A stretch of DNA of 64,000 nt from Geosiphon pyriformis (Eukaryota > Glomeromycota > Glomeromycetes > Archaeosporales > Geosiphonaceae): NCBI GenBank assembly GCA_016748015.1, contig JAAOMT010000441.1, positions 198,005-262,004 on the forward strand. The letters run 5' to 3'. Positions 43,665-56,785 of the stretch are shown in pieces. Made by a program: the position numbers and the translations under genes. Numbering within the stretch: the stretch's first letter is position 1; the number at the start of each line of letters is the position of its first letter. Under the pieces are notes generated by a model. It was given only the letters and a program-made list of their open reading frames with translations. It was not told the DNA's origin and searched no databases.

Positions 43665-44870
43665 ATTATTATAGAGAAAGAAACAATACTATATAACATG
43701 CATTCAGATTTAACAGCAAAATACTTTCATAAAGAAACAATCATAAAAAAAACCAGAAAAAAATATTATTGGTCATTAATATATCTAGACATCATCTAAT
43801 ATGTTCAAAATTGTGATGCTTATTAAAAAAAAGGAAGAATAAGACTCAGTAAATTACTAAGACCAATTAAAATAAGACAACTATTTGACAGAATTGGAAT
43901 TAACTTAGTCAGACCATTAACAATAATCAGCAGAAGTAATTGTTATATAGCAGTAGTCATGGACTATCTTACAAAATGGCCAGAGACAAAAGCAATTCAA
44001 AAAGCAGATATAAAATCTATAACCAAATTTGTTCATTAAGATTTAATTTGTCAACATAGATGTTTAAAAAGAATTATTATCAGATTAAAAAACTCATTGT
44101 GTAAACAGAACATTAGCAGAATTAAGCCAAAGATTTAGAATCAAAAGACCATTATCATTACCATATTATCTATAAACAAATAGTTTAGTTGAAAAATTCA
44201 ATAGAACATTGTGTAAAGCAATTACCAAAATCAGCCAAAAAAACCAGGATGAATAAGATTTATTTATATCATCAGTACTATTTGTTTATTGAACAATAAA
44301 GCAGAATATTACACAAGCAACACCATTTGAACTTGTTTATAGTAGAACAACAATATTACTAGTTAAGATAGAAGTCAATATGTATCCAATTAAACCAATA
44401 ATAGAACCCAACTTCTAAAGAACATTGCTAAGAAGAACATATGACTTAATAAAAACATTAGAAAACAAAAGACAAAGAGCAGCCAATAACATTCAAAAGT
44501 TACAAGAAAAACAAAAAAAATAACATGATAACCAATTACCAGATAAACCAGTAGAATTCAGAATTAGAGACAAAGTACTCTTATATTATACCAAAGCAAA
44601 AAAACAATGAAGTGGAAAATTTGACCTCAAATAGAATGAATCATTTTATATTGAAGAAATTCTAAGAAATAAAACTTATAAACTGAGATGAGACAACAAA
44701 ATCTTAGCCAAAGCAATACATAATGATTAACTAAAACTATATTGTAATATAGTATTATTATCTATCAGTAATATTCCACAACTAGAATACAACAAATACT
44801 AGTCCAACCAAATGAGATTCCACAAGATCTAAAACCAATTATAATCATTGATACAAACACGTTAAATTGA
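43665..44870 (+). pseudogene. A-4 integrase, decayed
   Basis: Recognisable from KYYWSL, the NCDAY-type remnant of the zinc pair, GINLVRPLTI (first catalytic Asp changed to Asn) and LTKWPETKAIQKAD. A frameshift follows near 44075. The GPY/F region reads with stops near 44630. A TGA near 44868 matches the integrase end seen in A-1 and A-5. Confidence 0.75.
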
Positions 44871-45560
44871 TTAACCAAAAAAATATATAAGAACACAGTA
44901 TATACAACAAAAAAACCAAAAGAAAATAAAAATACCAGATCATATTCACACCTTAGCTCAACAATTATTTTAGGCTTTAAATCAATAACAGTTAGACATG
45001 GAAATTACCATCAACCACCAAACAATCTGCTATCAAAATACCAAGAAAAAAGAGAAAAGTACACTATATCAGCAACCACAAAACCAACCAAGAAACTGGT
45101 TAGATAAAATAATTGAAAAAATAAAAAACACTTTTGGAAAAATACCCATTATAGTTCCAACAAAAGAACTTTCAAAAAAAAATTGAAAACAGTGGATAAA
45201 ACAACTTCCAATACCATACTACTACTATCAATTGGAACAAAAGTTAGATATTTAAAAGTTATATCTTAATAAAGCCAAAAAAATATTCAACCAAGAGATA
45301 ATATGGAATATTGAAGACATTATTGGAAAAAAAAACAAATCTAACACTACATATTAAAACAATCTATTGACTATACACAATATTTTAAAACTACTCAGAA
45401 ATATTGTTACACTCCAATATAGAGACAATAATTATTAACCAGTGGTGGAGAATAAACAACTCACAAATTAAAGATATAAGAAGCAGAATAAAACAAACAA
45501 TATTAGAGAAAGAAGTCATAGACCTAATTCAAAATGAAAATTTTGACAAAGCTCAATATT
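44871..45560 (+). pseudogene. A-4 ORF3, partly open
   Basis: Homologous to A-1 ORF3. An open 62-codon stretch (44998-45186) reads MEITINHQTICYQNTKKK, aligned with KITINQQTI in A-1 and SITINGSQI in B-1. Downstream pieces such as YYYYQLEQKLDI and FDKAQY keep the A-1 order. The end, CAATATTAA, coincides with the A-1 end. Stops and a frame change are present. Confidence 0.6.
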
Positions 45561-45575
45561 AAAAGGAGGAAATAA

Positions 45576-46399
45576 TGTTACTTATAGAAAAAACATACAA
45601 AAAAATAGTAGAAAAACAGATAGATCAATAGAAGAATAGTAGTTAAATACATAAGCATATTGCTTAGCAATGTGAGCATTGCTTAAGAAATTATAGCCCA
45701 TTATTTAGAAATATGAGCAATCTTGTAAAACTCAAATTATGTATATATAATAAGAGCATTAAGAGCAGAAAAAACAGAATTCCCCAGCTAGAATTGATAT
45801 TATATCTCCCAGTATTAACATTTTAAGTTAGAATTATCAATATTAATAAATAATTATTTACCATCTGACTTACTCTTTCCACTATCAACACTTTATGTTA
45901 ATAATAATTGATACTTAATCACACTAAAACAATAGCTCTTAATCATGGCTATTAATGAGATACTAACATAAATTGTCTTGGCTTAACTTTCTTTTTTATT
46001 TTTATTTTTTTTCTTTTGTTATTTACTAATTGATTAAAAAAATTAATGTGTGGAGTATTAACATCAGAATATAGCATTAGTAAAAGACTTAGGAATAAGA
46101 ATAAACACTCAAATTTGAGGATAGCTTACCAGAAAATTGCTGGCCACCATGCCAAAAAAAAATTAACAGAATTGCGATTCTGAGAAATGACAGACAACAA
46201 AGCACATCAACTTAAGGGTTGAAGAAACTAAAAACATCACCAAAAAATTTTACTGTTGATCTCTGTCTATTATACAAAAGACTCAAACCAAAATCTTCAG
46301 ACAACCAAAACTTTCAGTTTTTACTAATTATATTAGCTATTAAGCATTAAGTTACAGGTTTGTTATTTAATTTAAGACCCCAAATAATTACTTGTAACA
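45576..46399 (+). repeat. 3' LTR of A-4 (A2-type U3), 824 bp
   Basis: Follows polypurine tract AAAAGGAGGA (45561-45570). Starts TGTTACTTATAG and ends TTACTTGTAACA. U3 carries the TGCTTAGCAATGTGAGCATTG arrangement, then the TATA-like box near 45737, then the region shared with A-1. Confidence 0.85.
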
Positions 46400-47202
46400 C
46401 CAGTTGTTTTGTATAGTTATATTGTAGTAAATATTAACTCTTTCTTAAGAATAGCTTATCTGAAAGCTTACTAAAAATACATAGTTATTTTATTACAAAA
46501 GTTAACTCTTTTACAGGAATCTCATTTGTAGACTATCTTAATAATTATAATAAAAAAAATAAAAAAAAATAAAAAAAATGTAAAAAAAATAAAATTTATT
46601 GAGAAAATTGTTTTTTGTTCAGACCTAAAATTATTAATAGATTTACTAAAATTGGTAATTAATTAATTTTAAAAATATTAGTTGGGTTTTAAGGAATGTC
46701 AGGTGTAATTATTTAAAAAAATTGGGTTTTTAAAATATTTAATTTTTATTTGTTTTCTTGTAAAAATATGTATAGAATAATTGATTCTAATTAAAATATT
46801 TTTTTTATAAAGAAAAGCTTTTCTTTTATACAATTTATTATAGCACTAGCCTATAAACTTGAATTTTTTTTTTGTTATAATTTTAACAAACTAAAGATAT
46901 ATTTTAATAAACTATAAGTTGTTTTTACAAACTATGAATAATTTCAGTGAATTATTAAGATATTTTGCAAATTTCTACAAATTTTGGTGAATTTTTGAAT
47001 ATTATATAGTTCAGAATATTATGTAATCTGATCATTTTATTTTCTATTATACAAATCAAATTATTAATTTAACTAATAATATTTAATAATTTGATTAAAT
47101 AATAAGTAATAATTGAAATAATATTTGATATATACTAATTAATAATAGGAATTATAAAAGTAATTTTATGCTAATTTAATAACTAGAATTCTATTGATAA
47201 TA
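46400..47202 (-). repeat. Partial family-B LTR
   Basis: Colinear with B-1 LTR positions from about 10623 to 11448. The first 166 or so bases are missing because A-4 is inserted here. The right edge, TTGATAATA, is the LTR start on the minus strand. No B internal sequence follows, so this is the outer edge of an element or a solo LTR. TTCGGCGAA cores are degraded to TTTGCAAAT and TTTGGTGAA. Confidence 0.75.
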
Positions 47203-47309
47203 CTATACAGTGAGTAATTTTTTCTTATAGTCTCAATAGTTACTACTTTTGTGAATTTTTTGAAGTGTTTTGTCTTTGTGGATTTTATAATTTTACAAAA
47301 AACATCAAA
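47203..47309. other. Short unassigned sequence between two LTRs
   Basis: About 107 bp with no coding potential that I can recognise. It ends ACATCAAA, which resembles a degraded inverse primer-binding site (GCACCAAA) directly before the following LTR-like unit. Confidence 0.35.
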
Positions 47310-48280
47310 TATTATGAGTAAACTTGGTAAGATATTGTAATAATATTTGGTGTTCTAAATCTAAATTAGAGAAGCTTGAAGATTTCTATTCAGATACTTA
47401 AAATAAATTAGTGATATTAATTTTTAAAGATTTTTGCTAATTTTATCTATAGAATTCTTTGGTTATAAGATACAGAAAGATGTTTTTATTGTTTGTAATT
47501 TAAGTATATAAACTATCTTCTTTAAGCTAGTTAAATACAATTATTAGAGTTTAGTAGTGTCTTTTTATTTCTTTGGTAAGCTAATAGGATAATATTAATA
47601 TTCAATCCTAAAAAAAGCTTTTTTTTTTTACCAGACTATTATAAATTCTATTCTTAAATAGTCAATTTAACAATGTTATTACTCCACAAAAGAGAAAAAA
47701 ATAAAAAAATAAAAATTTTATTAATTGCCATAATTAAGAATAATTGGTTTAAGTTATTATTGTTTAAAGTAGTTTTATGCTAAAAACATCTGGCTAAAAA
47801 TAAAAGTAAAAGAATAATTAGTTTAAGTTAAACATGGAATTTGTAGATTATATATAAGTGAGTTTGGGTTTTTAATATGTTTTTTATTTGAAGTAATATA
47901 AATATATAAATAAAATAGATCTAAAAAATATAAGTAAAAAGATATAATTTTTTATTTGTTTGTTTGTTTTTTTTTATTGTTAAAACTACTTATTTTTATA
48001 CATATTTTTAGTTTTACAAAATTGCTTTTAATTATTTATTATTACTAGTTATTGTTTACTATTTCTGTTGTTGCTTTATTCTTTTACACTATAACTAGTT
48101 ATCTTATATTATAATTGGTTATTCTGTACTATTTTATATTATTGTGTATTATCTTGTATTATTTTGAGTTATAACATATTATTTTGTGTTATTTTACATT
48201 ATCATATTTTTTTAAGTTATCATGTTTTTAATTATGTTTTTTTCAATATTTTTCAAATTGGTTTTTCTACTTAAGTAATA
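47310..48280 (-). repeat. LTR-like tandem unit E1, 971 bp
   Basis: Edges TATTATGAGTAAACTTGG and CTTAAGTAATA look like TG...CA termini changed by transitions. The middle (TTTACCAGACTATT, an A-rich tract, TTAATTGCCATAATTAAGA) resembles the order of the family-A LTR (TTTTACCAAGCTAT, purine tract, TAATAGCCATAATTAAAAG). The probable orientation is therefore minus. A long run of TATTATTTTG-like repeats is at 48110-48215. Confidence 0.55.
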
Positions 48281-49135
48281 TTATAAAGTTTTTTAGTTAT
48301 AAAGCACAAAAAAGTGTTTTGGCTGTTCATAATTTAAGTATATGAACTATCTTTTCTAAGCTATTTAAGTATAATTGTTAAGATCTAGTGGTGTTTTTTT
48401 GCTTTTCTAGTAAGTTAACAAGATAATATTAATATCTAATCTTAAAGAAAACCTTTTTTTTACCAGATTATAAAGTTTATTTTTAGACAATCAATTTTAC
48501 AATGTTGTCACTTTACAAAAGAGAAAAATAAAAAAATAAAAATAAAAAAATAAAAAAATAAAAAAAAATAAAAAACAAAAATAAATTAATTTTGTTAATT
48601 ATCATAATTAAAAGTAATTAGTCTAAGTTGTTATTATTTAAGATGATTTTATGCTAAAAACATTTGGTCAAAAATAAAGATAAAAGAATGATTAGTTTAG
48701 TTTAAATATGAAATTTATAGATTATATATAAATAAGTTTAAATTTCAAATATTTTCTTTATTTAAAATAATATAGATATATAAGTAAGATGGATTTAATA
48801 AATATAAATAAAAAGATATATTTTTTTATTTGTTTGTCTGTTGATTTGTTTGTCTTTTTTTTATTGCTAAAATTACTTATTTTATACATATTTCTAGTTT
48901 TATAAGATTGCTTTTAATTACTTATTATTACTAGCTATTGCTTGTTATTTCTGTTGTTGTTTTATTTTTTTATATTATAATTAGTTATTCTATATTATAA
49001 CCAATTATTTCATGTTATTGTGTATTATCTTGAGTTATAATGTATTATTTTGTATTATTACATTTTTCTAAGTTATTAAGTTTTTTAATCATATTTTTTC
49101 AATATCTTTTGTATTGGTTTTTTTACTCAAATAAT
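48281..49135 (-). repeat. LTR-like tandem unit E2, about 855 bp
   Basis: Direct repeat of E1 with an offset of 834-874 bp: AATTTAAGTATAT at 47497 and 48331, ATGCTAAAAACAT at 47777 and 48651. E2 lacks the first roughly 150 bp of E1 and has a longer A-rich tract (48520-48580). The right edge, CTCAAATAATA, corresponds to the E1 right edge. Confidence 0.6.
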
Positions 49136-52100
49136 ACTGTTTTTTTCAAGATATTAAACATTAAAAATCTGTCTAAATTGCAAAAAATCTGTAACAAATT
49201 ATTTATTAATAAAAGTTTATTATTTAGAAAAACTTTCACTATCTTAGCAAGAAAATTGTTTATAAAATTAACTTTTAATTTAATAGAATATTGCAAAAAA
49301 TTAACCAAAGTCTAGCTTAAAGCTTGTAAATTCAAAAAATAATAATCAAAAAGATAGTTAAGAATACTCTCAGAATTTGCAAACATAATAACTAAAACTG
49401 TTTTATCTTTAACTTGTAACTGTTTAAAAAATTTCAAGTTATACAATAGTAAATAATACAAAGCCTTATTGAAAAAGTTTTTAAGCAACTCAGCTTTTAA
49501 TCTCAAACTTTTTTTAATCAAAACATTTTACTTGTAATAAACATTAATTAAAATAAAACTAAACTATATACAGTAACTAATTATAAGTTATAAGACAATA
49601 GAAACTAAATAATAAAACTGTTTATTCGAAATTGTTTTTCTCAAAACCACATTTGCAAAAAACTTAATATTTAAGTAAGTTTTAGCCAAATTAGACTTAA
49701 AAAAACTCTTAATAAAAATTTTTTTAAGTAACAGTGTGATTTGCTCTTTTTTGTAATTAAAATAGAATATTTACTAATATTTAATAAAGTATTTTATACT
49801 CTCCAATTAATGAGAATGGCCACTGTTTTATTATAATTTATTAAAATATTATTGATTTTAAAAAACTTACTGGTAATGTTCAAAATATATTAAGTTAAAG
49901 TTTAACTGTTCTTTATTTAAATAGTGTTATTAACAAAAGTTCTAACTGTAAAAAATAAAGTTTTTTTTTTGTGTTTTCTATTCTGTTAGTCTTGACTACA
50001 AATTTTTTATCAACTTAATAACTACATAAATGTTTATGTTTCTTAATCTTACACAAAAAAAAGTCATAAAAAATCTTTTAAAAAAAAAGTTAAAAATTTT
50101 TGCTTTGGTCCAACTTATTATGTACATAATAACTTTTTAAAAGCCTAAAATCAGTTATAACTTTGTTAATTTTGTTCTGATATATGTTGCTAAAAAAACC
50201 AATAAACTGTTCACATATTTTAACATGCTTTAAACTAGCTCTTAAATAATACTAACTAACTAAATTATATGTTTTATATATGTTTTGTAAAACCAATTAC
50301 AATTTTCTATTTTTTTTTAAAGTATTTTTATCAATCAAACCAACCACAAATATTGGAAACCATGTTGATGTACTTTTTAATACCAAAAAATTATTTTTAT
50401 GAGAAGCATCAAATTTGCTGCACACAAAAAAAATCTGGTTTAAAAAAATCTTCAACAAAATTTTTCTGGCTGTCTTTATTAATGCTATTGGTTTAGTATT
50501 AGTTAATCTATTATTTTATTTATAAGACTTTAAAATCATAGAAATTCAAGCTTTTTTCTATAAAACAGAAATTGTGTTAACATCTAAACAATAATTTAAA
50601 AAGACTAAGAGACAATTTATAATCTCAAAACCACAATATTTCTACAATTTATTTGAAATATTAAACAAGCCAGCAGTCTTATTATTAAGTAATTTTTTTA
50701 TAATTAGATTAATACTTCCATGCTAATTTGTTTTATAATTTCAGAAAATATTTTATTCTTAATATAATTCAAAATTATGTATTAATAAGATCAAAAATTT
50801 GGCATTATCTTAAATACAAACTTTTTTTAGTTTAATTTTTTATTATTATATTCACTTTGTTTTTTATTATCTCAAATTCAAAATCAAATTTTTATCAACT
50901 AACAAATAATCTAAAACCACTTTTCAAAAAAGTTTTTCTAAAATACTTCTAATTATTCAACTTTGGTTTATACAAAAGTCTTCTATTTTTTATTAATTGT
51001 ATTCCTAATTATAGTTGTCTTTACAGCTTTAAATTTTTGATATTTGAATGTCTGATATTTCTTGTTTATTTTTAACAAATAAAAAAAGATTTTTTTATTT
51101 TTTGTTTCATATTTAATTAGAGAAAACAATTCAGTAAATTTATTAGTATTCAATCTTGATCAAATCTGCTTAAAATAGTTAAAATTGCCAATATTTTCTA
51201 AAAAAAAGTCTTAACAATCTTTGAAACCAAAACTTCCAATCTGCAAAATCTTGAAAATTGCTTATTCTTAAAATTACCAAAATTTTTAAACCAATTCTTA
51301 AAAAAAATCTGGTTTGTCAATTCAATTATTACTATTCTTAGAAAATTTTATATTATATTCAAATTGTCTTGTCTTTTTGAATTTTGGAACTTGTTAAATA
51401 TACAAAACATCCTCTCTAATAAGCATTTTTTAAACTGGATTTATTTTGAATTATTTGCATTTTTAAAGCCAAAATTTTATCAATTTTTATTAGTGTGTTT
51501 TTGAATAATATTTAAATATTTGTTCAAAAAGCTATCTAAACCAAAAAAATTACAACAGCTAAATAATCAGTATTAAAGAAATCAAAAACATAAATAACTT
51601 TAAATTATCTGATAAAGAATTGTACAAATCCAAATCAAAACATTTTTTGAAACTTATACTTTATTTCACATTATTTTCATTGAAATTATCTTTTAATATC
51701 ACATAAAAACTTGAATTAACTGTTTTAAAAATACAAAAGTTTATTTTAAAGACTTAATCAAATTACATATTAGCTAAAGCTTTAATATACAGACCTAAAA
51801 CTATAATTAAAAGCTTGTTGTTAAACAACAAACAAATTAAAAAAAAGCAATTTAGGATCTCAAAGACTTTATATATATGCTAAGCAAAAGTATTCATTAT
51901 TATAATCATTTTTAAACTCAAATAACCAGAATTTAAACTGAAAACAAAAATCTCCAAACCTAAAAATTTGTTTTTGATTCAAGATTTAACTTGTTTTTTT
52001 AACTTTGTTTTAGTAATTATAGAAACCAAATTGCCAAATTTAGTATGTCATTTGATAATATTTTTTTGTTTAACTGTATTGTTTATTCTTTTAATATTAT

Positions 52101-53567
52101 ATGTTGTAAATTTTTAGATAAAATTAGTTATTAAGATAAAAAAATCATTATAAAACTCAAACTAATACATAATTGATTCAATATTGCCAAAACTAAACTA
52201 AAAATACTCTTAAAAACAACTATTTTTGATTTTAGTCTGTCTATTTTCGTTGTCAAAATCTTAAAACTGTTTAAACTCTGATTCAAAATCTTAGTTATTA
52301 TTAATAAAAAAAACAGAGACAAATCTTAAAAATTATTTATAATTATATTTAAATTCAAATTTAGATTTAATATTATTGAAAAAACCAGAACAAAAAACTG
52401 AAAAATAGAAGCCAAATGTATTAAATTTATGTTACTTAGTTTGTATATAATATTAGATATTTGTTTAGTTAACAATTTTAATGAATGTTCTAACAAAATC
52501 AAGTAAGCTTTAATAAATAAAACATTTTAAAAAAAATAAAAAGCTTTAATATTATACAAAACACCAGAGAAAAAAGAATCAAATTTAAAATCAGAGAAAG
52601 TATTTTTAAGAAAAAAAGTCAGCAAAACCACTTAGATTTATGATTTGTTATTAAATATAGCAGAACATAAAAAAAAATACTTTTTTTGGCATATAACTTG
52701 ACTAATTAAAGGCAATTTTTATTTAAAATAATTTTTTTTTATAAATCTTTAAAAATAAATAAGTAAAACACTAAGTATATTATATTTTAAAGCAAAATAT
52801 TCAAAAAATCCATATTTTTCATATTTAATCAAATTTAATCTAGTCTAAAAAAACTTTATGCCACCAAAAATTGGCTTTGTGTAAAAAGCTAATTTCAATT
52901 TATCTTCTAATCTAAAACCAATTATAGTACAACAAACTCTATTATTGGTTTTAAATAACTAATTAATAATACAAGTTTTTTTACTAATTTTTTCTAATAA
53001 AATATTTAGATTATAAGCTGTTGTTTCTATAAATAAGATAAAAAAAAGTGCTCTAAAATAATTTTTCAACATTTAAATATTATGAATTTTCACAGTTTTT
53101 GCTATATATACAGAATTTTTTCCAATTAAAAATAATTATTTAGCTACTAACTAATTTGTTTAAACCAATTTGGCAAATTTTACTATAGTTTTTTACTACA
53201 ATTTAATTAATTGTAATCAGATTAATACTATTTGATTATACTTAGCTACTACAATAACAATTATTTTTTTTAATATGTTTATGAAAATTTTTTTAATCAT
53301 CATAATTTGATCTGAATAGAATTTTTGTTTTTTAAAATTATTGTTTATAATAATAATTTTTTTTAAATAATAATACAGCTTTTTTTATGCTTTCTTTAGA
53401 TATAAACATAAATTCAATAATTTTTTTAAATTTTGAAAGAATAATGATTCCTTCAAAATTATTGATAGTTAAAAAAATTTTCTGATAATTTGAGTTTTTG
53501 CTGTTGCCAATTTGTTATCTACTGCTAAAAAATTGATATTCAATATAAAAAAATTTTTAATAATTAT
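49136..53567 (-). other. Decayed tract F with coding-like remnants, unidentified
   Basis: A 4.4 kb stretch between E2 and the LTR of B-3. Two adjacent minus-strand open stretches (49123-49308, 49312-49521), joined across a single stop, read as Leu/Asn/Lys-rich protein (LKAELLKNFFNKALYYLLLY, VIMFANSESILNYLF). The second ends a few codons inside E2, like ORF3 in B-1. Other pieces, such as KICEQFIGFFSNIY (about 50180-50230), suggest old protein-coding DNA. I could not identify RT, integrase or protease motifs with confidence. It is most likely the body of an older LTR element whose LTRs are E1/E2. Confidence 0.35.
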
Positions 53568-54515
53568 TGTTATCAAAGGTTTTTGATCTCTTTTATAGAA
53601 TATTGTTAATATTTGTTTGCTGTAAATTTATGTTTATTAGAAGCTATTAAATCTTTAATAACTGAATTTATCTTCAAATTATTTTCTATAATTTAAACTG
53701 CTAGACTTATAAATAGAAAGGCCAATTTTATGCCAGTTACTTTATATAGTTATATTGTAGTAAATATCAACTCTTTTTCAAAAATTGCTTATCTGAAAGC
53801 TCATTAAAATGTGTAATTACTTTGCTGAAAAAGTCAACTCTTCTACAAAAATCTCATTTTTAGACTATTTTAATAATTATAATAAAAAAAATAAAAGAAA
53901 ATAAAAGAAATATAAAAGAAATAAAATTTTGTTAAAGTAATTATTTTTTGATTTAGATTTGAAGTTACTAACAGATTATTGAAATTGGTAGCTAATCAAT
54001 TTCAAAAATGTTAATTAAATTTTGGGAAATTTTAAGTGTAAATAGTTAAGAAATTTTGATTTTTAAGTATTTGGTGTTTTTATTACTTTGTGAAAAGCTA
54101 ATTAATATGAATTAAAATGATTCTAAGTAAGATAAGATAAGATATTTTTTCAAAAAAAGAAGCTTTTTTTTATACAATTTGTTGTAGTATTAGTTTATGA
54201 ATTTGAACTTTTATTTTTGTTATGCTTTTAATAAACTAAAAATATATTTTGATAAATTACAAGTTATTTTGATAAATTATTAACTATTTTGGTGAATTTT
54301 TACAAATTTTTGAATGTTATATAGTTTAAAATATTGTGTAATTTAATTATTCTAATTTCTATTGTATAAATTAAGTTATTAATTAAATAATTATATTCAA
54401 TAATTTGATTAAATAATAAGTGATAATTTGAAATAATATTAATATATACTAATTAATAATAGGAATTATAAGAGTAATTTTATGCTAATTAATAGTTAAA
54501 ATTTTACTGGTAATA
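53568..54515 (-). repeat. 3' LTR of B-3, 948 bp
   Basis: Left edge TGTTATCAAAGG, right edge ACTGGTAATA, colinear with the B-1 LTRs. TTCGGCGAA cores are degraded to TTTTGGTGAATTT (54290). It is followed by the polypurine tract complement TAATCTCTTCCTTA. Confidence 0.88.
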
Positions 54516-55200
54516 TAATCTCTTCCTTAAGACTAAGTTCTATTAAAGTTCAAGTATTATCTGTAATATTGAGATAGTAATCTAAAATAATTATGGTAAT
54601 TTGGTCTGAAAATTGTTGAAATTTCAGTTTTGTAAGTTTGCCAATATATTGAATCTTTATTAGTTAGAGTATTGGATTTTGTAGAATATTTTTACAAATA
54701 TTAAATAAGTCATAAAGTCTAAATGCTTTTCTAAGTTTATAGCAAGCATTTGTTGATTTAGCTACTGTTTTAAATTTATTGTAAATTTGTTTTTGTATAA
54801 CTTTAAGAGTGAGATTTGTTGGTACAAGTTCTAATTTTCGTTTATAATGTGTTCTTTCAATATAAAAATATCTATATATAAAGATATGTTCATTATTCTG
54901 TATATTAAGATACTATAAAAGTTTTTGTTGTGTTGTAATATTTGGTAAAATGTTAATAGAAGCAAATAATAGATTTTCTTTTAAAGTTTGCTTCAAAAGT
55001 TCTGGTAATTAATTTCCAGAATAATTTTTTGTGTTTCTTTTATAAGAATAATACTTCTGAGAATTATTTACTACTGGTATTATAGTTTCTTTTTGGGTGT
55101 AATTAATTTGATTTTTATTAATTATTATAGATAAGTTAAGAAGTGTTTTCAAAGCTAACATTAATTTTTGGAATATTTGTTGAATATTTCGTGAAATAAT
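54516..55200 (-). pseudogene. B-3 ORF3, decayed
   Basis: Nucleotide alignment with B-1 11449-12136 is continuous without large gaps (for example ATTGTTGAAATTTCAGTTTTG at 54609-54629). Stops have appeared at former Gln and Trp codons, so the protein is no longer encoded. An A/G-rich insertion of about 80 bp lies just upstream of the start region (55203-55290). Confidence 0.7.
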
Positions 55201-55479
55201 TATAATGAAATAATAAAGTTGGAAATGAAATTTGAAAATGATTTAAAAGAAAAATATATTTTCGAAAGGATTTAAAAGAAAATATGAAAAAACATAATTG
55301 AGTATTAGGTTTTTATATATTTTTGGTTTTTGGGTTTTTTTGTAATTATTTACTATTTTTGTTTTATGTTTATGTATTTTAATATTAAATTAAATATTTA
55401 GTTTTGGTTGCTGTTTTATTATAACTATTGGTTCTAAGTTTTGGAAAATATCTTTAGAATTAATTAAATAAAAATGTAT

Positions 55480-56785
55480 ACTAATTTGTGGAATTAATGG
55501 TTTAAGATTGTTTTTAAAATGATAATATTTCAATTAATCTTTATGTACAACTTTTGTTAGAACTTTGTCATCAAGTTTTAATTTGTATAATCTATTGTCT
55601 AGAATTTCATAAATATAAAATAGTTTATCTTATTTATGTTTAAATTTTTCATTTTATTGTTTTTTAGTTTTAGTTCTGTGTAAGAAAACTTTATTTTTAA
55701 CTTTAAACTTATTAGTAATTAGTGGCAATTTGTTGTTATGCTATTCTTTTTATTGAGCTTGAAAGTGTTCAATATGGGTGGCTGTTATTCATTGTTTTTT
55801 TCTAAAATATTAAGAAGGATATAGGCTCTTTGTTGAAATGTTTCTTTATTAATTGGTTGTACAGAATATGTTTTCACAGTAAAATTAATTAGTAATGTTG
55901 CTGTTTTTTTGTAAGTTAAATTAAAGAGTATTTGTTTCATGGTATCTTGTTTTAGTGTTCTATATACTAGTAACACTAATAGAATAAAAATATCTCATTC
56001 CTACTCAAAATTGTTTAAGATTTTGGTTAATGATTTATATAGTATTCAATTAAATTGTTCTATAAGTCTATTTGTTTGTGAGTGGTAAAATAATAATAAA
56101 GATCTCTTGATATTAAATTGTTTACAAATTTTTTGTATTATATTGTTTACAAAATGTGTTTTTTAATCAAATAAAAATTCAATTGAGTATTTATGTCCAC
56201 AAATGATCTCTTTATAGATAAAATTTATTATTGATTTTGCATCTGTTTTTCAGATAGCTTTGGCTTTAGGCCATTTTGTAAAATAGTTTACAGCAACTAC
56301 AATGTATTAGTTTTTTTAAGTAGTAATTAATAATAATCTAACTAAATCAATTTCTACTTTGTTAAAAAATTGTCCAACTTTGATTGAATTTAAAAGTTTA
56401 GTGGATTAAATTCCTCCTTTTTTCTAACAACTATTATATAATTTTATATATTATTGAATGTTTTAGTACATGTAAAGCCAAAAATAATGTTCTAATGTTC
56501 TCTGTATTATACTGTTTTTTTCTTAGATGTTTTGATGAAAGATTTGTGTACATGTTATATAAGATTGTTTCTTTTTTATTTTGTTGAATTAATTTAAGTA
56601 GATTTGTTAAGTTTTGACAATTTCGATAATAAATTTTGTTGTAGTGCAAAAAATATTATTTAAATTGGTATTTCTTAGCTAAAAACCAATTTTCTGGTAT
56701 TTTAAGAGTCTTTAGATAGTTTTTAATGTTGTTGTAATTTTTAAAATCTATTTTTATTTGTTAACTTTTGTTGAGTTGGTGGTTT
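55480..56785 (-). pseudogene. B-3 integrase, decayed
   Basis: The pieces MLLVYRTLKQDTMKQ and NFTVKTYSVQPINKE (55785-55976) match B-1 LLAYRTLKQNTMKH and NFTVETYPVQPINKE. The N-terminal part has MHYNKIYYRN (56434-56649). As in B-1, this part is in the -1 frame relative to the RNase H end. Confidence 0.75.

Larger units (their letters stand above)
43665..46399 (+). mobile_element. 5'-truncated family-A element A-4 (integrase to 3' LTR)
   Basis: Starts within the integrase zinc region (CAACAC-type ACATGCATTCAGATTTAAC matches A-1 near 4000) and runs colinearly with A-1 through integrase, ORF3, polypurine tract and LTR. The right end abuts a family-B LTR at the point where the intact LTR reads TTGCCAGTTA, so A-4 was inserted into that LTR. 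The 5' part is missing and replaced by the AT-rich stretch. Confidence 0.82.
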
